Below are positions 37,608-50,600 of a stretch of DNA of 64,000 nt, in pieces. Within the stretch, counting starts at the first letter, position 1; each line of letters starts with the position of its first letter. The stretch covers positions 245,548 to 309,547 of the forward strand of contig VFFE01007653.1 of assembly GCA_008921705.1 (NCBI GenBank), written 5' to 3'. Under the pieces are notes generated by a model. That model was not told the DNA's origin, did no database searches, and worked only from the letters and a program-made list of their open reading frames with translations. This DNA comes from Burhinus oedicnemus. Taxonomy: Eukaryota; Chordata; Aves; Charadriiformes; Burhinidae. Both the position numbers and the translations under genes were made by a program.

Positions 37608-40600
37608 GTAAGGTCCAGCAATTTCTTCTTGATTCAACATTTTTAGTGACAGGTGCAGGACAGTAGATGCTGTTTCTAGGACAGACGTTTATTACATTTC
37701 TAAATCTCCTAAATAAGTGAAAACGAAGAACAAAACATTAATATGTAAATTTTTGGCTGACACTTATTAATATTGGTTGTAAACCTTTTGGTCATGTCCA
37801 AATACAAACACTGGAAAACATTTTCTCTGAACATTACTAATACCTTATATTCAGAAAGAAGGCTTCTGGAGGCTTGAATAACCATTTTTTCTGTATTGTA
37901 ATAAATATAGGAGCCTTTTTATACACAGAAAATTTTTTACATGATACAGTTTCAAAACAAGTAAACATGACAGGATTGTGCCTGCTTCTGTATATCTACA
38001 TTATTTGTAATGTAAATAGTTGAACATATTTGGTTTTAGCGATTTGTATTATAGTTTCTTTGTATTACATCTGTGACTTCTTATATCATGCACGTTTTCT
38101 AGAGTAACCTCTCCTGTTCTTAAATGTTTTTGATACCATACTATTTTCTGTTTTTATTTTCCAAAATGTGAATTGTTTTGTACGAAGTTGTTGCTTACAA
38201 TGGTGAAGGCAGTGCAGCCATTTGGTAACCTGGGAATCTATAAGGAGAAGGAAAGATGAACACACTGAGAGCTGAAATGCAGGACTTAAGAACTTTTGGA
38301 AAGATCTTCAGAGAGAATACTGTATTCTGAATAATGTGGCTGTGAAAAGAATGTAGGACATTGTACATGAGAAAAAGCATGAATATTCATTAGGGTACTA
38401 TGGCAAAAAACACCTAATATTAACTTTAATTTTAATATCACCTCCCAAATCTTATTTCCACGTGGATATCTTCATTTTTGGAATAGATGAGACCAGTTCT
38501 TGCAACATGCTCATAGAAACACTGACTACATCCATGAAAGCATTTAAACATTTAGATTGTTTACAAATGTAAATATTATTTGGAGAGATAAATATAATGC
38601 CATTTAGTAAAGCTTTGAAGACAGATTGGTGTCTTGATTTTTTTGTTTTCTGTCCATGGAGACTGGAGAGAAGATTGGTCTGAGATATGGAAGGAAAATA
38701 AATATAGGTGGAATGATTACAGTTCACATTCCCAGCCTTTCTAAGTTTCAGAGTATTTGACTTCAAAACTTCAATAGTACTTGGGATGTCCTGTGTAAAC
38801 TCTGTAATCCTCTGTAAAACAGGAGATACTCTGTGTTTTGTTAGCTTAGTAACACTGACTGAAGAAAAATATGTATCCTCATGATGTGCTAGAACATCAG
38901 AAAGCAGAACAAAAAATCATTACTTCTGTCCTATGAAAAACTCTAAGTCATAGATTTCTGGAGACTGCATTATTTTCTAGGCTGTATTCAAATATGCAAG
39001 AGCAAGACAGTTTGAAGGGTATTCAAACAAATAACAAACGTAAACCATACTGGTTATAGCTATCTGCTGTACTCAGAGAATGATCGCTTCTGTGAAAGGC
39101 TTCTCTGTGGCTAAGAATCTGTCCTGGGCATTAAGAGATAACTTTGCAACCTGCCAATGCCATTCACTCCCGTGGTTGCTAGAATGTTTTTTGAAACTGG
39201 ACAAAACAAGATTTATCTACTAGTAAGTTTATTTCTGAGAGTGACAGAGAAATAGCAGATCTAGAGATTGTTGAGTGGAGCTGCCAGGCTGTTTAAACAA
39301 ACAAACCAAAACTGAGCACAATCCAGAAGCAATTATAGTTTTGATGTTTCTTTGTAATATAAAATCTTTAGCTTTTATGATTCTTTCTTAGCTAAAGAGC
39401 AATTATGCTGCTACAGGAAGAATATTGTTCAGGAAATTAAACTCTCTAGATGTTTAGTGCCATTTTTAAGTTGTTAGCTCTCTCAAGCAGCTATATATTT
39501 CCTATTTACATGCTTGTAATGCCAGCCAAACAGCTGGAGAAAGCTATCGTTTTATCTGGCTTCTTGTCTGCATGAAAGTACACAAACTTAGGAGACCCGT
39601 TATGTCTGTGGAAATGCAGTTTGCTTCCATCGCCTTCGAATGTATGGAAATGTGCAGCTGAGAAAAGGAAACCATGGTGTGGGTGGGAGACGGGAGGATT
39701 TTCTGTCTTCAGTGGGTAGGTGAAGGTAGAAGAGCATTTCAGTCATAGAAACTCATTCACCACTGAAAACATCTTAAATTACAAAAACATGTTTTTGGAG
39801 GAATATGCTGAAAGATCCCAAAGATAACATTATAAAGCATCTTATGCTGTGATTTAAATACCTGGAATGTGCAAAACTAGAAATAGTGACACTGGATGTA
39901 GGTGTTAAAATAAAGTGTGTATTCTATTCCTAAACACGCACATATGCACATGCATACACACATTCCCTTTTTCACTCCCTTTTTCTTTCTCTTTTTATTG
40001 TTACGTAGTTTCAGGATTGTTTCTGGTTTTATGTTAGCTTTGCAGAGGAATGAGCTACACTAATTCAAACAAAGCTTCTCTTTTTAAAAAACTCAGCAGA
40101 GTAGATGAAAAACTGGAAAGTAGGGGACTGTTATACATGGGAACTTATTTGTTTGGGGAGATATAAGGTAGTTGATTTTACCTCCTTTATAATAACTATT
40201 TCAAAGAATGTGTATTTTCTCCTATATTTGTCTTGCCCAATAGCTACAACTCCCACCCTGATTCAATCCTCAAGCAAATAGTTACGTTACAATTGTAAGT
40301 GTGATACCGTAAACTTGATTTCTTCCTTCAAACACTTCAAATGCTGGTTGGTCAAATCTATATGTAATGATGGTATTGATTTGTCCAAAGCTTCATGAAA
40401 TATGATCGAAGTCTCTTCAGTCACTTTTGTTACAGAAACCATCTCTTTGCATTGTTTAACTCAGAAGAAGAGATGAAATAGGAGAACATAGGATAGGCTG
40501 TAGATATTCTTGAGCTGTTTGAACAAATGTTTATTTGTTGGACACTATAAAGTGCAGTGGTACATATACATACCCTGCTCTCAGTGGTACAGATCCAAGG

Positions 40601-43171
40601 TGTCAAAGGCTGATGTGGTCTTTTACTTTCTCTTCAAAGGACAGCTTTTTCAGTGACAAAGGAGCAAACTACCCCCGTTCTTGCTGTGATTCTTCTGTCC
40701 TCTTTATACATGTGACTGACACAATATGACGGGAAATGTCATGTCCATTGGATGTAAACTCTAGAAATGCAAGAGTATATCATGTACTTGAAGACTTCAT
40801 TAAAAGGGTTATTTGAAAAGTTATTATGGAATTGGGATGTGGTTAGAATGGCCTTCAGTACAAAAATATATAAAATATATAAAATATATAATATAAAAAT
40901 ATTTACCCTATTTGCTCAAACCGTTTGGGAGAGAGTATTATAATTATACAACATAAGATTTATTTGAAATTACTTTCGTATTGCTTATGTACCACTGAAA
41001 GTGTGTATATTAGTGTGTTTATGAAACTCTAGGGAGCTGCAAGAATGACTTACATGATAGTAATTTCTGAGGTATCTTTTTTGCAATGTTCCTTTTATCT
41101 TAATTTATCAGTTTTTCCTTAAGTTAAGTTCTGTGGATTAAGTAGGCACTCTACTGCTTAAAAACTTCTGTGTTTTATTATCCATTAAACAAGCAATCAA
41201 AACTCTTTACATTGGAGATCAAATTAAAACTTTATTTAAAATTATCCCCAGTTTTTCTTTCTGCCCTTCAAAGATGCACTTAAACTTTCTAATATCTGTT
41301 TTTGAAAGGAAATATTACAAAATTGTTATTAGCATCATCAATGTAAGTTTGATAATACAGCAATAGAGACTGAGAGTCCTAATCTCAAACTAAATGTGTC
41401 TTAATGTCTGCCACTTGCTCTGTCATTATCTTCCCCCTGTCAGAGCAATACCTCAAAGATTAGATTTTGTCTTCTGTAGGCAGGGCAAGAAAAGATTTTT
41501 CAAATGTTAAATGACTGAAATGTGTGAATCTTGAGCCATAATTTTGCAGCTATTCACTTGCTATACCAGCAAAGTATTTTTAAAACAACAGTTAGAATTC
41601 TCAATTTTGGTTATTGTTTTAACAAACTGAGTGTTAGAGAGAGATGATGAAAGCAAGGAGATTGGGCCTTAGCAGAGTAACATGTAATAAAAATAAAAGC
41701 TGGGGAAAAGCTGCTCTTCAGATTCATTTATTTGCAACTCTGTATGGTACTGTATGTAGTGAAAATAAGTCAGAACTACGGTTTACATAGTGCTGAAAGA
41801 GAAAAAAAGGCAATTTATTATTTCATTCATTTTTTAACTCATATCTTGGGCCTGCCAAGCTGTAATTCTTCTGAAGAAGCTTCTCGTGGGTCTAGGCTGT
41901 TTTCAACACCAGCTGTGTTCCCTGACTCACCTGGCAGTTAAGAATAATGAAGAATAGCACGATAATTCTTAGCATTTTTACTGCATATTTCTTTATTTTA
42001 AAAGCATTATAAACATGAACAAATCCTCATGTTACCTTTGGGAGATCAGTTAATGAGCAAGTAGTGTTGTTTTCATTTTATGCAAAGGAAAACTTGCATG
42101 CAAAGGGAAAGTGCAACTGGCCAAGACTACAGAACAAACCAGTAATAAAACTACAAACAGAATTCAAGAGTTTTGGCTTCTGGTTTTGTGTCTAACCTAC
42201 TTCCTGTTAGAAAGCTGAGGGTGGAGCATGGGGAAAAAAAAAGGATACCTCAAGTTTATCTCAACCTTTAAAAATAAACTTAGTACGTCAAGGAGAATTT
42301 TACTGACCAGATCTGAGGTTTTCAATTTTTATTAGTAGGAGTTAAACACGTAACTGTTGTTATGCATCCAGACTCACATTGAACCTATGTTTATATCATA
42401 CTGAGTCAGTCTCATAGAACTCTATGTGACTGCAGTATCTGTACAAAGAAAAGCATATTTGATTAGTGTGGAAACAAAAACTGAATCAGCATTTAAGCCC
42501 AGATCTACCAAGAAGGAAAAATCAGTAGGAATTTGTGAGGTTGAGTGAATGTTAGAAGCCTTAATGTTTTGTGGCATCCAGGCCTTGACTTTTAAGAGTC
42601 TTCTGTTCTGATGACCAGTGTCAACATTTTCTATGTTACTATATGTAGTCTGGAATCATTTTGGAGAGCAATGTAAAAATACTGCTGTCGGTCAAGACTT
42701 GCGTTGACTAGGTGCTGAAAAGAAGTAAGAAAGCTGTGAAGGTGGCAGGTTCCATCCCAGAGTACTAGCATAATACTAGCATAATAGTCAATAATAATGC
42801 ATAATTTTAAATTATGCATTAAATGGATGATTTAGATCTGATGCACAGGTAGACTATGGAGGACAGCAGGTACTGTGTCCAGTCCAGCATTAGCCATTCT
42901 GAAATCCTTTTTAAAAATCAGAATTTTGATCAAATGCTACCATTTTATTCAGCAGTGGTAGAATTTTGAATTTTTCACTAATAAAAATGACCTCTTTGCC
43001 CTTTGAAATCATTATTTATATTGTATAGACTGGAAACAGCCATTAGCGTAAATTGTGGATGAATAGTGTATGTGTGCATATATTTTCTAGTTTAAGAAAA
43101 ACTGTACAACTACTATTTAAAACAGGCAATTTGAAGTAGTTACTTTTAATCAATAGATATATCTAAAAAAA
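37608..43171. other. AT-rich unique intronic DNA downstream of the PDE4D exon
   Basis: No further exon was recognised. It contains an ATATAAAAT-rich microsatellite at about 40862-40901 and the palindrome listed at 42796-42820. Confidence 0.6.
42796..42820. repeat. Perfect inverted repeat, 12-bp arms with 1-bp centre
   Basis: The left arm AATGCATAATTT is followed by one T and then the exact complement AAATTATGCATT. It is preceded by a tandem ACTAGCATAAT pair near 42764-42786. It could form a small cruciform, but may be chance in AT-rich DNA. Confidence 0.9.
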
Positions 43172-46100
43172 TCTAAAACATGTTATCATAGAAGTTCAGC
43201 AAATCCGTGCTGGCTTTTCCCATTCATGTGCTTCATTTGACTTGTGATAGCCCCCAGGAGGATTCGTTCAGTAACTTTCCCAGGGACTGAAGTAAGACTG
43301 ATGGGCCTATAATTTCTAGGATCCTCCTCTAAACCCTTATTGTAGATGGGGGTGACATTAGCCTTCCTCCAGTCTTCTAGGACATCCCTCGAACTCCACA
43401 ACTTCTCAAAGATTATGGAGAGTGGTGTGGCAACAACATGAGCCAGCTCTCTTAACACCCTCGGGGGCATAGCATCAGGGGTTTGTAGGGGTCAAGCTCC
43501 TGTAATAGTTCATATACCAACCCTTCCTTCACTGACAGTGGGTCTGTGTTTGCATCAGCCTGGACTGTTGTTTCCAAGGCCTGGGCCCCAACAGTGCTGG
43601 TAAAGACAGAGGTGAAGAAAGTGTTGAGAACCTTTGCCTTTTCAGTTGTTGGTGACTAATTCATTTTTCCTGTTTAACAGCAGGCTAGTATTTTCCTTCT
43701 GTTTCTGCTTGTTGTTTATGTACCTGAAGAACCCTTTCTTGCAGTTTTTGACACCTCATCCAATTTCAACTTGAGCTGAGCTTTTGCTTTTCTAACTGCA
43801 TCTCTGCACATCCTGGCAATGCCCTTGTAGTTCTCAGCAGGTATTTGTCCATTTTTCCATCTCTGGTACACTTCTCTTTTGGTTTTGAGCAGACTTAGAA
43901 GCTTGCAGTTACGCCAAGGGGGTCTCTTGCTCTGTCTACTTCCCTTACCTTTAAAGGGGATAAACTAGTTTTGTGCTTCCAGGACAGCATTCTTGAAAAA
44001 CTCCCAGCATTTGCTAGCTCCTTTATCCTCCATGGAAGCTTCCCACGGAATCCCTCCCAGCTGAGCTCTGAGAAAGCTGAAGTTTGCTCTTCTAAAATCT
44101 AAAACCTTGTCTCAATACTAACCTTCAGTGTGCTCAACAGGATCCCAAACTCCACAATATTGTGATCACTGCAGCCAAGGCTATTGCTAACCCAGATATT
44201 ACAAAGTAGGTTTCCTTGGTTTGTGAGCAGCAAGTGCAGCAGTGCTTCGTTCCTGGTTCATACATCTAACATTTGTATGAGGAAGCAGTCCTTTACACAT
44301 TTCAGGAACTTGATGGATGACATGTAAGCTGCTGTATTTTCTTCCAACAAATGTCTGGGTGGTTGAAGCCACCCATAAGAACCAGGTTCTGTTGACCCAA
44401 AGCTTATTTAAGTGACCCAAATATTGCTTTGTTGGCCTTATCATCTTGGTTTGGAGGTCAGTAGCAGATGCTTACTGTAAGATCCCCCTTGGAGATGACC
44501 TATCTGACCTTGACCTAGATGCATTCGGTAGGGCTTCCACAATCACTGTAACTGACTTCTATACATTCAAAGTTCTCCTTGACATAGAGTGCGACCCCTT
44601 GTCCTCTTCTTCCCTGCCTGTCTTTATGAAACAGCCTATAGCCATCCATCGCAATCCGACAGTCATGTGAGTTGTCCCGCCATGTTTCACTTATTCCTGT
44701 CATAACTTTCTGACTGGGTGTGGAGCTCCAGTTCCTCCTTTTTGTTCCACAAGTTATGTGCATTGGTATACCTACACTTGAGGTGGCTGGTCTTCTGGTT
44801 CACATCTTGTGAGCCAGCTAAGGAACATTTGTTGCTGCTCTGGTTGGCCTGGCTTATTCCCCAGCTGGTTGCAGTGGCATGAGCCTTGCCACTTTGAACC
44901 CTGCCCCCTGAGTCTTTCAGTTTAAAGCCCACATCACCAAGTTGGCCAGCTTGCTGCCAAAGATTCCCTTGCCTCTTCTGGACGGGTGGATCTCACCACT
45001 CCCTAGCAGGCTATAGTCATCAAAGAATGTCCCATTGTCATAAAAGCCAAAACCCTCACAATGGCACCAGCTACAAAGCCAGAAGTTGCTTTGCATTATA
45101 TGTCTATTTCTGGCTGCATCCTTTCCTCTAGCTGGTAACATGGAAGAAAAGATAAATTGGGCATCAATACTTTTTGATTGCACCCCCAGGGCAACGGATC
45201 CCAGAGACCCTTGACTCTGCCTGGCTTCTGGCTTGCAGTGTTGTTCATGCCTACATGAAAGAATAACAATGGATAGTAGTCTGTGCTCTTGACAAGTTGT
45301 GGCACCCTCTCGGCAACACCTCAGACCTTGGCTCCTGGAATGGGAGGTATTGACATACATCTCATGACTCCCTGTCAGGCTGGCAGATGGGTGCCTCACT
45401 GGCCCTTAACAGAGTCACCCACTACAAGCACTCGTTGTTTCTTTTTACGGTATTCACTGTGTGCTGCTGGTACAGTTTCTGCTTGCAGATCTTGCTCGTG
45501 GGTGTCTATAGCTGTTCAAGCTTCATATCTGATTTTGATTGTAATGCTGGAGGGTAGGGACTGAGGCAGAGTACTGCTTTTGTGGGTCACCAGGGTCCAA
45601 GGTGCCTTATTCTCTGTGGTGTCTGACAAAGGAGCACGGTTCTGAAGCCACTTATCTATCCCCATCTCATCCCCTCTAATACTGCACAGCCTTTTAACTG
45701 CTTCCTGCAACTCAGCTACCTGATACAACAGATCATCAACCTGTGCACATGTTTTGCAGGTACTTTCCTTTTCTCAAGGAGAAGTGACTGGGCACTTTTT
45801 GCGATCTACCATCTGTACTGGAGTCTCCTTCCTTACCAGTTCCATCTGGGTGGAAGTGTGACATCTCAGGGCTTTCTCTGTAGAAACACTGGTTTTAACT
45901 CTGAGGCGAGTCCCCACCATTATGGCAGAGACCTCTTGAGCTGGTAGGTTGACTACAACATTCCTGTGTGTCCTTCCATGCAAACTTCTGTGTGAACTGC
46001 TGTGCCATGCCCTGGCTGACACACCAGGGCCTGGCTGACACGCCACGCTCTGTTGGCAGCGTTCCTGGTCACTCATGCTCCCCAGGCCGCTTCTTGTAGG

Positions 46101-46310
46101 CATGGGGGTGGTCGTGGTTGCTTTGGGAATGCCCAGGCCTCGTCAGCATCTTCTGCGAGAGCTGCCTGCTCCTGGCGGGTCTCTCTGCTGCCCTGGCATT
46201 TCCCTGCCTCAGGAATGCCCCCGTGCACTGACATCTGCTGCTGTGCTGCAGGTTGGGCCGGCTCCAGAGCAGTTCCCCTCATCAACTGACTGGTATAGCC
46301 CTCTTTGACT
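43172..46310 (-). mobile_element. CR1 with ORF1 (coiled coil and esterase) and partial ORF2, 3' end missing
   Basis: On the minus strand, from high to low coordinates, there is a GC-rich 5' part, then ORF1 with a CKTC cysteine pair and VAELQEAVKRLCSIRGDE coiled-coil-like segment (about 45690-45770). An SGNH-type esterase region follows: GDS at 45411-45419, PQLVKSTDYYPLLFFHVGMN at about 45245-45305, and FGFYDNGTFF then EIHPSRRGKGIFGSKLANLV (about 44930-45060). ORF2 then gives endonuclease (44515-44763, MDGYRLFHKDRQGRRGQGVA), linker, and RT N-terminus (43186-43470, NYRPISLTSVPGK). RT core and 3' UTR are absent. Frames are disrupted. The lineage differs from the CR1 at 33891. Confidence 0.88.
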
Positions 46311-46429
46311 GCAGTGTTATATAATTAGCTGATAAAGTTTGAGATAAACTTTTTAACACTCAAGTAACAGCAGGTAGTAGTCTAGGCTGAGGTTATTTTT
46401 TGCCTTTGCTGAACTTTATGATTCCTGTC

Positions 46430-47600
46430 ATGTCATTCCTCCAGCTTGCCAAGGCCCTGTGAATGGCAGCTTTCCAGCGTATCAGGTGCTCTCACCATTC
46501 TGGTGTCATCTGCAAACTTGCTGAGGGTGCATCTTGCTGTCTAGTTGTGGAAGGTGTTAATCAGTCTTGGCTCCAGTGTTAACTCCTGGGTAACTGTTCT
46601 TACCTAGCTGCTGCTTAGATTTGGAACCACTTGCCCACTACCTTTTGAGCCTGATGATCCAAGCAGTTTATTGTCTGCCTTGTAGTCCACTCATCTAGTC
46701 CATATCTTTCCTGCCTGACTTCAAGGTTTCAATGAAAATCTGTCAAAAACCTTGTTGCTGCTGCTCTTGTCTTTCACGAGCCAGGAATTTCTTCATGAGA
46801 GGGAATCAGGTTCATCACATAGGATTTGCCCTTGCTAAATTTATGCTGAGTGTTCCTAATCTCTTCTTGTCCTTTGTGTACTTAGAAATTATTTCCAAGA
46901 GAACTTGGTCAATAACCTTCCCAGGATCTACGATGAGCCTGGAGCAGCGTGTAGTTCCGCAGGTTCTCTTCCTCTCCCTTTTAAAGATGTTCTTACCATC
47001 ACACTTTTACAGGCCACTGGGGACCTCTACTGATCACCGCAACTTTTCAAATATGATAAAGAGAATATAGCCTCACAATGACATTGATCAGCTTTGTCAG
47101 CACCATTGGATGCATCCCATGTGATCCCAGGAACTTGGATGTGACCGATTTACTTAAGCAGAACTTAACTTGATCTTTCTCTACAGTGGGTGGTACCTTC
47201 TACTCCCCCAAATTTTCCTTCTGGACAAGGCCTGAAAGCAGACCTTGTCAGTAAAATAAGGTATAGAACAGTTTGAATACTTCATCCTTTTCCATGTCCT
47301 TCATCACTTGATTGCCTACTCCATTCAGCAGCAGGCCCACATTTTCTTTTTTCTTCTTGTTCCTTTTGATGTACGTTTTTGTTGCCCTTCATCTCCATTG
47401 CCAGGTTCATCTCCAGCTGAACTTTGACTTTACTGATGCCATTCCTGAAATGCCAGGTGAAACTTCCAGATTCCTCCTTGGGAATGTGTTTCTTCTTCTA
47501 CCTCCTGTACTTCTTTTTGCATTTCAACTCTATCAGAAATTCTCTGTTCAACTGATTTGGTGTCCTACTGTTCTTTCTAAGCCCTTAATCAGAGTTTATC
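46430..47600 (-). mobile_element. Older diverged CR1 fragment (RT core and linker)
   Basis: The plus strand carries the CR1 antisense landmark GTGTCATCTGCAAACTTGCT (the ADDTK region of RT) at about 46501-46520, followed by decayed RT upstream sequence (AATAACCTTCCCAGGATCTA; TGTGATCCCAGGAACTTGG) and a linker. Open frames are short and it is clearly more decayed than its neighbour at 43172-46310. Boundaries are approximate. Confidence 0.75.
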
Positions 47601-50600
47601 CAGAGTACCACAGGAAAGTGAGTCACTGGCTGATTATGGAGGATTTTTATGATAAAATATTATTTTAGTTTTTAATTATTATTACATTCCTGTATGCATT
47701 CCATAAAAAAGGGGGATTTCTTCATGTGACTACACTCTGTTCTCTGGTTTTGCATTCACATAATTTGATGCTGTTGTGTTAAACAGAGTAGAGGAGACTG
47801 TTGTCTTGTTCCATAAGTGGTTTGATTGTATATAAAGAGACTGGTCATTTGCTAAGTGATCTCTTTAAATGATTTCTCCTGATGATTCTTCCTTATCTGT
47901 TGCTTACTGTTCTGCTTAGATGTTTATTGCTGCCAAGCTCTACCGCTGCAATGGCTCACCTTGCAAGGGAAAGCTCAAAAAGTAAAAAACTGCTTCTAAT
48001 CATAATTGGTTAAAGTTGCAATGTGGTAGGGGAAGGCTGGGAATTCATTAAGATCTGCTTTACTTTCTATAACTTAAGTGGAACAGGTATTATGTTATCA
48101 GTTTTTAAAAGGTTTATACTTCTCAGATATTGTCTTTTTTTGAGTAGTTAACCAGTAAAATAGCTATTTTGTTAAAATATTTCCTTGGGCAATCAGCCAA
48201 ACTGAAGCCCACACTCTACTGAAAAATGTGTGAAATTGAAAATAGTGATTCACTATTGAAAATGCAGTGTGAAAAGAAATGCATAACAAAATAATCTCTT
48301 AATACATACTTTTTCACTATGTCGTATTAATGTCAATTTAGAGGTGACAAAAGAAATCAGAAAGCTTATCCAGTTAGAGGAATACATAATGTCTTCCTTA
48401 CGAGGATTTTTTCATGTTAGAAATTGTCACTTTAGATTAGCTTCACTATTGAAGATGTCCTGGGCTCTTTCTGATTTGCATCTCAATCATCCGTACAGCA
48501 GAAGCTTATAAATATAAACAGGAAACCTAATGGACTGTCACAGGCACATAAAGCTAAGGGAATGAGAGGAATCACTTCAAGAGGGTGATCCAGCCACTAG
48601 TGGTGGGTGAATCCAGCCTTTAGGACAATTCCATCCAAGCTGTCTTGGCCTGGAAGGACATGGTGAACCGTGGAAGGGGAGCATACAGCAGCTCAAAGGC
48701 ACCTTGTGTGTTTGTGTGCAGAATGGTGCCTAGCATCTGACGAGTCAATGCACGCCTGTGAGAGAGAATCAAAGTAGAAGCATATTAATTTTGAGCAGTT
48801 ATGTGACCCAATCTTTCTACAGGTCTGTGTGCACAGGCACTATTGCATCATCTCTATTAAAGCTGATTACAGGCTATATTTTTTCCAATACGTTCCTTTC
48901 TCTAAATCACCAGAAGAGAAAAAGTGGTGCACAGGCAAAGGATTTGAGCTATGTAGCGAATCAAGCTATTGCCAACATTCCTTACCTCTCTTGCTTCAGT
49001 ACAATCCTTTATGGAGACAAGCATCTAATCACATAACCTAAGAATTAGTACACACAGTTCATAATAAAATTGGATGCTACTTTACAGTTTTATTCTGTTT
49101 ATAACTTAAAACATACCTGGCTAAGGAAATCTTCTGAGAAGAAAGTTGATAGATTTTAGGAGGTTACTTGGGAAGATCTGGTTGGTAAGCTTACCGACTA
49201 TGCCTGTCCTGTCCTTTCTTTTGTCAAGTACCTGCTTATGGCCAGAATGTGCTACAGGATGTCGGCAAGAAAGACTCTTGGTCTGGCTAAGTATGGCCAT
49301 TCTCACACAAAATGCATTGTAATAGTTTCTCTTTTCTAGACCACTGTCATCTGTTCATAATATGCATTCCTTCAACTTGATTCTCCAGAATTTTCATCTG
49401 TGTTCAGACCATTAGTAACCATAAGTTTATTAGTAAAGTTATATTTGTACATAAGCATGTGCATAGTAAGACCTTAATTTGTTTTATGATTGGGTGAGTA
49501 CAGATTTAGAGTTATAAATTTACTTTATATCTTTTGAAAATATTTCCAGTAACATTTCACATTACTAGCAAACGATGCAGTTAATGCAGATTCCAAATCT
49601 CACTTTAGAATTTGAACATTTGACACCTTTAAGAGTTGCTGTTTAAATAGTGTACAGTAACACATCCATATATATAGTACATTTTAGATAGTGGTGATAA
49701 GGCATTTCCCTTGCAGGATTACACACTGTTGGAATGAATGAACATTCTATAATGCAATACTTTCATCAAAATGTTATTTAATTAAATGACTTTTTTTTGT
49801 TGAAAGTTTATTTAGAGAAAAAGATTATTCTGTATTCTTACAGATGGAACTTGTTTTTCTCTCTTCATTCTGGACCAATTTTTTTTATTTGAAAAATATC
49901 GTCTCTTATTAAATAGAAAGCTTAAGTACAGAAGGTAAGATCTGAATTTATGCAGACGATGCTTCGATTCCCATTTAAAAATTTAAGAGGAAAATTCATA
50001 GAGCAGACAATGAATAATATTCCACAGTAGAACACATGGGAATAAATGGGATTTTCTGGAAACAGGAGGAAGATGATTTCTTCACAGTTGTAATCAAAAT
50101 GATACTTTGAAATGATCAAGCATAGAAAGTGATTTCCACATACATATTTTACATTAGGTGTACTTTCTGAGGAGAGCCTGTTAAGCATATTCACTCATCT
50201 ACTGACTTTCTTTTTCGGTTTCTAGTCTAAGCCTCCAAACTTTCTTCTGATTCTTTTAAAGGTCCTAGTTGCAGTTTCCCCTTTCACTTCAGATGAAGGC
50301 TTGACATTAGTTCTCTGAAAACTAAATGGCTCAGATCCTTTTGGGACTTAAATATACCATAATTTTTGCTTTCCTTAAAATGGTCTTTAAAAGAGATAAT
50401 GTCTATAAAATGGAGATGGAAAGAAAGGACTTCAAAATTATCTTGCAAAAATATATGGGCAGATAATTTTTAGGTCTTGTTACAGCAAAGAAAATAGAAG
50501 AGCCAAGCCATGAAAGGCTGTAAGTCTGGTTTTACCTCTTTTCCAGCAGTGAACCAATTTTATGAGATGTTTTTCATAGGTCTGTTGCTTGAACTTCCGA

